A stretch of 64,000 nucleotides of DNA from Parachlamydiaceae bacterium. GTDB taxonomy: Bacteria > Chlamydiota > Chlamydiia > Chlamydiales > Parachlamydiaceae. The stretch lies in the NCBI GenBank assembly GCA_013821265.1, contig JACDHD010000004.1, positions 1 through 64,000 on the forward strand. The letters run 5' to 3'. Position 1 is the first letter of the stretch; each line of letters opens with the position of its first letter. The translations under genes were made by a program, and so were the position numbers. The notes beneath the pieces are model-generated. The model saw nothing but the letters and a program-made list of their open reading frames with translations. It did no database searches and was not told the origin of the DNA. Positions 35,570 through 44,900 of this stretch are shown piece by piece.

Positions 35570-35735
35570 GTAAGATGTCCGGGGTCGTGGAGGAGATGGC
35601 GGAAACGGCGGGGATGTAGATTAAATCTTTGGTGCGATCCAAGGGGGTTAGCCAGTTTCCACTTTTTTTATGCAATCTGCAGACGAAGAATATAAATATG
35701 CGATGAACCAATTAGCTATTGGCCCGCTATGAAAT
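35570..35735 (+). pseudogene. Third glycine-rich mini-protein remnant and trailer
   Basis: CCGGGGTCGTGGAGGAGATG, then GCGGAAACGGCGGGGATGTA, encodes the terminal RGGDGGNGGDVD of the family and stop. The DNA after it matches 29285-29390. The rest of the gene is missing, replaced by the IS66 fragment side. Nothing else is recognised between 35402 and 35773. Confidence 0.6.
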
Positions 35736-35773
35736 TATTGTCAGAGCAAAAAAAATGTTTTTCCGATTGAAGA

Positions 35774-36073
35774 TTAATCTTCATAGCGATGATAAATACA
35801 AAAACCTTGATTAGGTATTTCCATTGGGTAAGCAACCGTAACAACTCGAAAATCTGAAACAACATCAGGGAAATCTGAAATAAAATCGGTATCAGCTAGA
35901 TTTGCTAATTCCCACTCATCCTCTGTAGGTTGTTTGTCAAAATAAAAAGTTAAAACGATTGTTTCTTTTTCAAATGTAATGTAAACAGCCCTTAAGTTAG
36001 GAGTTACTCTTCCTAGAAGAGCATGCGATACTGTACAAATCAACTGAGCTGTATCTATTTTCATATATTCCAT
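35774..36073 (-). CDS. Candidate immunity protein for the TPR toxin
   Basis: 99 residues, acidic, probably alpha/beta. HALLGRVTPNLRAVYITFEK followed by FYFDKQPTEDEWEL resembles small immunity proteins that follow polymorphic toxins. It starts 5 nt after the toxin gene's stop on the same strand, so it is co-transcribed. Function rests on position and general resemblance; binding the toxin domain would be its role. Confidence 0.65.
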   Translation of the reverse strand: MEYMKIDTAQLICTVSHALLGRVTPNLRAVYITFEKETIVLTFYFDKQPTEDEWELANLADTDFISDFPDVVSDFRVVTVAYPMEIPNQGFCIYHRYED

Positions 36074-36078
36074 TTATT

Positions 36079-37602
36079 CTAAGGCGTTTGGCAGCCTGTG
36101 GGATGAACAGGGACAATATGGCCGCCTTTTCCGCCATAATGAATAGTTCCTCTCGTTGTAGGAGCACTTAAAGTTCCATCTTTACTTTTCCATATTCCGA
36201 TAATTTCTTTAAAGTCTATTGTTTCCTTAAATCCGTGGTCTCCAGCAATCCCTCTATGCGGAACTCCTGTTCCTCCAAAATTTTTTAACAACTTTTCTGG
36301 ATGAGGATGTGTAAAAACGCTTCTGATCCCATCGTAATTTTTATGCCCAAGAACGTGTTTATTGTGTGAATCAAAATTATATTTTACATTGCGAAAATAT
36401 TCCTTTCTTGCTTCACAGTGCGCTAGAGAAGATGATATCAATGCCTCTTTACTTTTAGGCGAAGCGGCAAGAGTTTCTAAGATTTGTACCCTATTAGCTG
36501 CTTTTAGATTTTGCAATGCTGAAAGACCTTTTAGAGTTCCCCCTGTTATTAGAAAATCCGTACCGTATTTTCCTATCACATAACCAATCATCTTCCCCTT
36601 TTCATCATCTTTTAAAACATCATATTGTTGCCAAAGCAATTTGACTTCTTCAGCATAACCTTCACATTTTTCATAATCCAAAGTTTTTAGATATTCAACT
36701 GTTGCCGCTCCAGCATCATAACACGCGTTTGCGTAGTAGTGGCTGCATGAGATTGGTTGTTCGGCAAACACCCAAATGGCAGTACCCATTCCATGCACAG
36801 TTTGCCAAAGGGAAGGTACAAAATCAGTAACAGCTTCAGATCCACCACCTTTCAAACCCTCCATTAAACCGAGCGTAAAAGAAGTTGAAACCTTTGACTT
36901 CATTTGACTTAAACTTTTGCTTTTCTCAGAAGTTCTAAAATCATTTATAGCCTCATCGAAGTCACCTGTTTCAAAGTAAGCAATTGCCCTATTGAAATAG
37001 GCTTCTTTATTTTGGGGGTCATTTCGAATCAATTCCGAAAGTTTAATAATTGCTTCATCATATGCATTTGTTTCAATCAAAGAAAGGCCCTGAATAAACA
37101 ACAATTCATTAAGGGATATATCCTTCACAAGTGAATCGAGCTTTCCACAATCATCTATGGCCTGAATATCTGAAAGGCACTCTGTATATAATCCGTTATC
37201 AAAGTAGATACGACCTCTTTCATACAAAGCTGTCGTATGTCCAGTAGAATGTTGGTCTATACATTTAGTATACAAGGCGTTAAACCTACTGCCAACTTCA
37301 CTATAGCCTTGGTATAGCCAAGGAAGACCTTTTGGTTCAGAATACGCAATAAAGCGTCTAAAAGTAGCAGAAAATTCAGTATATCGTTTGCGATAATAAA
37401 CACTACTCCAAGCGGCATCCCAGCTAGACCAAACAACACCTTGCCGAAAAAGATTTCCTCCATTTCGATGTGCGTCATCAATCGAATTGGCGGCAATATA
37501 ACGAATTCCTTGTAAATCATATTCTGTACAACAATTGGGAGTTGCACTAATGGGTAAGGACAAGAAACATAAACAATAAATTATAGCAGGTAATACTCTC
37601 AT
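36079..37602 (-). CDS. Exported TPR protein with polymorphic-toxin C-terminus
   Basis: 507 residues from the ATG at 37602, chosen because a signal peptide (MRVLPAIIYCLCFLSLPISA) starts there. Tetratricopeptide repeats lie at about 120-240 (PQNKEAYFNRAIAYFETGDF), and a pre-toxin region with hydrophobic patches at about 245-400. Residues 414-507 resemble the polymorphic toxin type 50 (Ntox50, RNase-like) domain: NKHVLGHKNY, LLKNFGGTG, GFKETIDFKEIIG, TTRGTIHYGGKGGHIVPVHP. With the immunity-like gene behind it this forms a toxin-immunity pair. No Rhs, TpsA or LXG carrier is present; Sec export with TPRs is the apparent delivery form. Confidence 0.72.
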   Translation of the reverse strand: MRVLPAIIYCLCFLSLPISATPNCCTEYDLQGIRYIAANSIDDAHRNGGNLFRQGVVWSSWDAAWSSVYYRKRYTEFSATFRRFIAYSEPKGLPWLYQGYSEVGSRFNALYTKCIDQHSTGHTTALYERGRIYFDNGLYTECLSDIQAIDDCGKLDSLVKDISLNELLFIQGLSLIETNAYDEAIIKLSELIRNDPQNKEAYFNRAIAYFETGDFDEAINDFRTSEKSKSLSQMKSKVSTSFTLGLMEGLKGGGSEAVTDFVPSLWQTVHGMGTAIWVFAEQPISCSHYYANACYDAGAATVEYLKTLDYEKCEGYAEEVKLLWQQYDVLKDDEKGKMIGYVIGKYGTDFLITGGTLKGLSALQNLKAANRVQILETLAASPKSKEALISSSLAHCEARKEYFRNVKYNFDSHNKHVLGHKNYDGIRSVFTHPHPEKLLKNFGGTGVPHRGIAGDHGFKETIDFKEIIGIWKSKDGTLSAPTTRGTIHYGGKGGHIVPVHPTGCQTP

Positions 37603-38062
37603 AAACTTACCCTGATAAAGGTATTTGAAATTGCAGGAAGCCTTAATAGAACTTAGGAAGTCCACTTGTATAGAGAATCATAGTGTCAGCTAATTTAAAT
37701 CACAAACAAAAAAATTCAAAAAGTTAAATATTATTTAATAAATGTGAAATTTAATTTTCGTACAGTCGTAATTTCACGTTTTAGTAGCTTCATAATGGAT
37801 ATTCATATAATCAACAAAAACACACCTGTAGACTTTCCTGGAGGATCTTATGACCTTCTTGTGCATACTAAAACGGCCATACTTTAAGGCAATCGAGCGT
37901 TAAATGCTTTCATTAAATATAGTAGAAATTAGTTTCTTTGTTAAGTAATTTATTTTACTCCGTTATTCTTTACTAAAATTTCCGAAATGTAAATGATGTG
38001 TGCGCAAAAATAATCACTTTTGAAAAATGCATAGAAAAATTTAATTTACAAAAGGAATGTAT
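37603..38062. other. AT-rich divergent intergenic region
   Basis: 460 bp between the toxin operon (minus) and the exported hypothetical gene (plus). It should hold both promoters, but no box is clear enough to call. No repeat and no gene is seen. Confidence 0.4.
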
Positions 38063-38758
38063 ATGCGTTATTTGCTGTTACTGAGCTGTGTGTTATTTAT
38101 GCCTCTACATGCCAAGGAGGAACCAAAACCATCCTTTTCAATCACTCCCACAACTCCTGAAGAAATGGAAACTGGAGTAGGACCGTATAAATTCTGCTTT
38201 AAAAATTTTCCAACAAATACTCCTCTCATTGTATCGTATTCAAGAGTCCTAAATGGATCAGCACCCAAAGCAACTGAAGAGATATTACTTACTCCTAGTG
38301 GACTTATTGCAATAAAAGGAGTGGGGGTAGCCCGTAACTATATATTTGAACCGGTGGGCATACTGGAAGGTGAAAGAATCACTTATCAAATTAAACAAAA
38401 AAGGAAGCTGTTAGCCGAACATAGTTTTATTCCTTTACCCCTCGAGATAACAAGCAAGCAACACACTTTTTCTTTAAGTGCTGAATTATTAGAGATACGA
38501 ACAACAACCTTATATCGTATTTTCCTCAAGGGTTTGCCTGATAACGAAATTGTTAAAGTCACCATTCAATACCCTAAGGAACGCACGGAATCTGAATTCA
38601 AAGTTGGAGACGTTTTTGCTCTTTTGGCAACTGAACGAGGAAAAAAAGGTGGGATCTGTACTCTCACAATAGAAAGAACGAATGGTGATAGCGCAACCTT
38701 AGAACTTCTATGGGGACTAAAATCCATTGCAAAGGCAATGACGGATGCGATTGAATAG
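38063..38758 (+). CDS. Exported hypothetical protein
   Basis: 231 residues from the ATG at 38063 (AAAGGA 8 nt upstream; the ATG at 38057 is too close to it). A signal peptide (MRYLLLLSCVLFMPLHA) is followed by a beta-rich body (about 20-215) that may hold two immunoglobulin-like modules (FSITPTTPEEMETGVGPYKF; PLEITSKQHTFSLSAELLEI). No family recognised. Periplasmic or secreted. Confidence 0.65.
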   Translation: MRYLLLLSCVLFMPLHAKEEPKPSFSITPTTPEEMETGVGPYKFCFKNFPTNTPLIVSYSRVLNGSAPKATEEILLTPSGLIAIKGVGVARNYIFEPVGILEGERITYQIKQKRKLLAEHSFIPLPLEITSKQHTFSLSAELLEIRTTTLYRIFLKGLPDNEIVKVTIQYPKERTESEFKVGDVFALLATERGKKGGICTLTIERTNGDSATLELLWGLKSIAKAMTDAIE

Positions 38759-38794
38759 CGCTTCTTTTCAATAGGCAGTACTTGAAAAGTGCTG

Positions 38795-38905
38795 CCTTTT
38801 TACCAGACCGGGACGGTCTGGCTACCTTCTTTTTTTTGCAGGGCGGGGACGCCCCTGGTTACTTTCATGCCGAGGACGGCCTGGGTACGCAATTAGGTCA
38901 AAACC
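38795..38905. repeat. GC-rich palindromic repeats between converging genes
   Basis: ACCAGACCGGGACGGTCTGG, CAGGGCGGGGACGCCCCTGG and GCCGAGGACGGCCTGGGTAC in a row, just downstream of the glucan synthase stop. Each can form a hairpin, so the cluster may terminate both converging transcripts. Confidence 0.7.
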
Positions 38906-41900
38906 ACCTCCACATGATGCTCTCGACCATCACTCTCTAATCTCACAACCCCGTCTTCAAGCAACACTCCATCAAGTCTGATAATTGTTTTTCCCTCGGA
39001 ACGCTCGTCTTCCCTTCGAATCACCACGTGATATGTTGAGGTCTGATAATTATATTTCACTTTAACTTCATTCCATTCCTTTGGAAGACAACTCTCAATC
39101 CTCAATTCGTTAGCTGACACCTTTATTCCAAGCACCTCTTCTAACCAAATGCGATACATCCATCCCGCTGACCCAGTATACCAACTCCATCCTCCCCTTC
39201 CCTGCTGTCCCGCAAGATCATAGATATCCGCTACGATCACATAAGGCTCTACTCGATATAACCACGAAATCTCCTCATTATACGTGTGCACAGCAGGATG
39301 CATCGCTTTCAATAATTCCACAGCTTTAGTGCCATCCCCTCTACGCGCATAAGCCATCGCCAACCAGAGCGATCCATGGGTATACTGACCCCCGTTTTCG
39401 CGTACTCCAGGAGGATACCCCTTAATGTATCCAGGGTCATGTTCGGTTTTATCAAAAGGTGGAGTCAACAACTTCACAAATTGACGCTCCTTATCAAAAA
39501 GGTATTGATACGCTGATGCCAATGCACGTTCAACTCTTTCAGGATTACCTAATCCAGAAATTACCGCCCACGACTGTGCTAGAGAATCAATTTTGGCCTC
39601 CTCACTCTCTTTCGACCCCAACGGGGAACCATCATCAAAATACGCCCTACGGTACCACTCTCCATCCCACGCGCTATGCTCCACAGTTTCTGCCAGCCTT
39701 TTTGCCTGTACACGCAGTCCCTCACCAGCTGCAGTATCTCCTGTAATACCTAAGAGATCTGCAAAATCATGCAGGACATGAATCAGGAACCACGCCAACC
39801 AAACACTTTCCCCTTTTCCCTGAATGCCCACGCGATTCATGCCATCGTTCCAGTCCCCTCCCCCCATCAAAGGCAACCCATGTGGACCTGCAGTTAAGCC
39901 TTTTAAAACAGCTCTGCGACAATGTTCCAATAACGTTGCTGTTTCTGCGGCAACAGCAGGCACGTCATACACTTCATGCTGCTCTTCGGTTAGAAGAGGC
40001 GCTTCCAAAAATGAAACCTGCTCCTCCAAAATGGACGTATCACCGGTCACACGTACATACTGAGCCGTTACAAAAGGCAACCACAGCAAATCGTCGCTGA
40101 TACGTGTGCGAATGCCCCCTCCAGACTGCGCATGCCACCAGTGCTGCACATCCCCCTCAACAAATTGTCGCGTCGCCGCATATAAAATGTATGCACGCGC
40201 TAGCTTCGGCAAGGTATATAATAATCCCATCACATCCTGAAGCTGATCTCTAAATCCATAAGCTCCACTGGACTGATAAAAAGCTGTTCTTCCCCAAATG
40301 CGGCAGCTTAAATTTTGATACACAAGCCAGCGATTCATCGAAAAATTAATCGCTAGGTCAGGCACTTCCACCTGCACAGCACCTAAAACCTTATCCCACC
40401 ACGCTTTTGTCTCATCTAACAGCTGATCTGTCTTCCCAGCTGCGCGGCAGTGACTCATCAACTGTCTAACTTCCGCAGCATCCTGAGCGTACCCTAATAC
40501 AAAAACGACTTCAGACACTTCACCTGGATTAATGTCTACCATCACTTGAATAGCAGCGCATGGATCTAAAGCTGCACCCACACGTCCTGAAAGCGCTTTT
40601 CGTTTCATCGCAAACGGGTTACTCGTCGAACTGTTGCGCCCTATAAATTCAGCACGATCCGCAGTAAAGGACATGGCGTGAGTTAATGAACTTGCAAAGG
40701 CGACACAACTGCCAAAATTGGGATGATACCGGTTATAAGCCAACAACGCCTGACTCTCCGGATCCCACTCAGTGATCACATGCAACTGAGTCACCTCACG
40801 ATCGCTCCCTAGAACCCAGTCTGAGTATGCTGTTACCGTCAGACGACGCGATCTTGCCGAACCATTCTTAAGTCTTAAACGCTGAATGCGCAGAGGCAGA
40901 CCCCCAGCATCATTATTAGGAACAAAAACAGTAAGCTCTTGCTCAATCCCATGGCTATTGTGTTCAAAACGCGTATAACCTTGTCCGTGACTAATGCGAT
41001 AGGCATCATTTTCCCTTATGGGAGCAGGCGTCGGACTCCATACAGTTCCAGTCTCCTCATCCCTAATATAGATCGCATCTGAAATAGGATTTAACACCGG
41101 ATCGTTTGACCAGGGAGTTAATCGATTCGTTTGACTATTCCCGTACCAGGTACAGCCCATGCCAGTTTCTGTGACTAGCGTTCCAAATTTTTCATTGGCA
41201 ATCACATTGATCCATGGAGCAGGCGTGTTCTTATCTGTTCCCAAATAAATCACATACTCACGACCATCCAAGCTATATCCTCCCACTCCATTGAAATAAG
41301 GTAATTCCAAAAAGGGAAGCGGTTGAGAGGGAACGTCTTTAACTTTTTTGTCCACAATGAGTCGATTAGGATAGTTTCTATCAGACATCGGAGAGACTAA
41401 TTGTTGGCGCAAAGATCCTCTGGCAGCCACCAAAACAGCACTCGCCACCGAAAGTAAAAGATTCAATTCCTCTGCAGGCATTTGCGTACTGGAACGCAAA
41501 AAGACTCCACCGGGAACGTCCAACTGCCCACGATGCGCATAAGCTTCTAACATACGCTTTAGCTGTTCTTGCAGGGGATGCTCATAGGTATCTGACTCAT
41601 CATTCAAAATCACTAAATCTACCTGCAATCCTCTCAAGGCCCAAAATTGATGCGCTATTAAGACCTGTTTCACTAGATCGGCATCATACATATCACCCAC
41701 AGACACAACCAAAATAGGCAAATCCCCTGAAATCCCTTGCGCCCATAGACCAGCTTGTCCTAGCTTATTGCTCTTCAAACGCTCTTCAGAAGACCTAAGC
41801 TGCGAATGAGGATAAATGATGCGGCTTGCCAGTTTTCGAAAAAGCTGCACATCTTCCTGATGAATGCGCAAATGGCGCAACTCTAACTGCGCATAATTCC

Positions 41901-44900
41901 ACGCGAGCTCTAGAGCGCGATGGCTGGCACCTATCTCCCTGTACCTTTCAAGCAAACTGACCATAGCCTCTCGAGAAGTAGCCACAGCAGTAATGTAAGA
42001 AATGCGCGTGCGCTTACCTGGTTCAAGCACAACTGTTTTGCGGATGCTGAAAATCGGATCTAAAACAGTGCCCACAGTATTAGAGAGAGTTCGATCAACC
42101 GCTGCAGGCCGCTGCATTGAGCGTCCCCTTCCAATAAAACGTTCTCGATCTGTTTCATATTGTAACCCAGTCTCTTCCAACTGACCGGTCGTCATAACAT
42201 GACCCGCCCATAAGGGCGCTTCATCTTCCGCACGCATACGCCTAAAGGCTAATAATGCTGAAAATTCAGGTACCGCTTCTGTCTCAATAAAGAACTTATT
42301 AAAACAGGGATGCGCACGATCAGCTGCGTGTGGAGCCATGGACAGTTCTAGATAACTTGTGAGCTCTAAAGTACGGGTTTTATTTGAATGATTAATAAAG
42401 GTAAGCATGCGCACTTCCGCATTGTCTTCTGGCGACACCGCAATTTCCGTAAAAATTTCGATTCCATGGTCTTTGCGACGAAACTCCGCTTTATCAGCTT
42501 TAAAATTCACAGAATAGTGCTTATAAGGAGCTTCTGTTGGATGAAATGCTGTCGACCACACAGTGCCATTTTCCATGTCCTTGACGTAGCAAAAGCTACC
42601 GTAACAATCGCGTGTTGTATCGGATCTCCATCGAGTGATTTCTATATCGCGCCAGCGACTGTAGCCCCCTCCAGAATTTGTCACCATCAAATGGTAATTG
42701 CCATTTGAAAGTAGATTAATTTTAGGTGTTGAGCTTTGAGGTGTATCTACAACCCCCATGATTGGCGTTGTCACAAATGGTTTCAAACGCGTCATCACAT
42801 TTTCTTTGCGATGGCCGCTTACCTTTACAATTGGTGATATCGGAATGCGCTCATACAAGAGAGACTCTACACCGCGTATCCGTGGATCACTGTGAAACCG
42901 TTTTGATAAGACATCTTCGTTTAATACATTATTGAGCGCAGCTAACGTCATGCCCTGATGATGCGCCATATACGCATAAACGATAACACCGCGAATGCCT
43001 CCAGGACTACGCTGCCGTAAGAAATCGATCGATTCAAAGTATCCATAAGACCCCAGCATATCGTCATGATTGCGATTCGCCATACGACGCAAATTTTTTA
43101 ATGCTGCAGGAGCATTCACCATCAATGCTAAGGCTGATGAATAGGGACTGACAATCAAATCCTCTTCCAAATTGCGCTTCAACCCCAATCCGGGGACTCC
43201 AAAGCTCTTGTACTGGTAAGTTTTATGCGCATCGATCGCACTAAAGGCAGCTTCAGAGATACCCCAAGGGATCCCGCGTTTATTTCCATATTCGATTTGA
43301 CACGTCACCGCCGTTCGACACGCATTACCCAATAGGGATTCCCCATCGAAGCGATTAAAAATCAGAGGCATCAAATATTCGAACATCGTGCCGCCCCATG
43401 ACAGGAGAGCCCTATGTCCATTAATGATTGTGTATCCCCTACCCAATGACCACCAATGCTCTATAGGTACGTCGCCCTTCGCAATAGCGATCACGCTAGC
43501 AATACGCGCTTCGCTTGCTAATAGGTCGTAGTAAGAGTTATCCAGACGTCGATCATCGATGTTATATCCAATTGCAAACAGCTTACGCTGCTTGTTGTAG
43601 AGAAACTCAAGATTAATTTCGTCGGAATACCCATCTAGCGCTGCAGCAATTTTTCGCAATTCTCCAATTTTTTCTCCAGCTAGCCACTGTGCTTTTGCCA
43701 GAGCCTCTCTCAATTGATTGTGTTCTAGGGATCCTTTAAGAGTCTCTGTTAGTTCGCCATCTGCCAACATCTGCAAAGAAGGATTCATGTCATGCTGAAT
43801 CGCGCTTGTTTCAACCCAAGAAAAATAACGCTCAATTATATTACTCCAAGTGTCACAATGCTTCTGAATTTCCTTCGCCCAATATAAACTAGACGAGTCG
43901 CCGTTTTCCTTCGACAGATACCCTCTAACGATCTTTTCCATCTGCCTTAACTGTGCTATGCGCTCAGTTAACTCTGAAGTAGACTTCTTTAAAATGTTGC
44001 GCAACTGAGTGGCAAACTGTTTGACGTCATCTTTATCACTGCGTTCCTCCAACACACCCAACGTATCCTCAATTCCAGCAAAAGCATTCTCGGGAAATAC
44101 GGGACGCGTTAGCACATCCTCTAACCCCTGCTTTAAAGTCCAACAGCAGGCAATAAAATTTCCGCTATCGACGGTCGAAATATAACGTGGATAGAGCGGA
44201 TTGAGCGTCGCAGTATCATACCAGTTAAGAAAATGTCCTTCATACCGTTCTAACTTATTAAAGTTTTCCACTGTCACGGCAAGCTTATCGATAACATCGT
44301 CACAGCTGATGTAGCGGAAATCATACGCATCTAACACCGCCAGCAACCACAACCCCATATTTGTCGGCGATGTACGTTGCGCAACTTCTATTTTAAGGCC
44401 TGTTTGGTAGTTGTCTGGAGGCAACCAATGCGACTCCGGTCCAACAAAATCATCAAAGTAACGCCACGTCTGTCTTGCAAGGCGACGCAAAAATTTTCGA
44501 TCATCCTCATTAAGTTTTGTGTCGGCATGTGTGATAGCAGAACGGTCAATCAGATGAATGATTAGCGGAGACAGTGCCCACAAGGCACCAAAGGGCAATG
44601 CCAACGCCAATACCCCTGGATTCCATATCACCACACCCGCCACCACAGCAACGGCGAAGAGAGTGCTCCAACCCAGTTTGCGTAAAAAGCGTTCATGCAA
44701 AGCAGGTGAACTGCGATTACCGTATCCAGCAGTAATCCACTGCAACAAATTACGAGAAGAGATCAGACGACGATACGCGACACGCCCTGCAGCATCCAAC
44801 GTGACAAAAGCCTCATAGGGCAACATCGCTGTCGTCACAAAGGCGCGTATCCAGCCAAAAAGAATCTCTCTGAAGGAAAGTGTCTGAAAAGAGCAATCGA

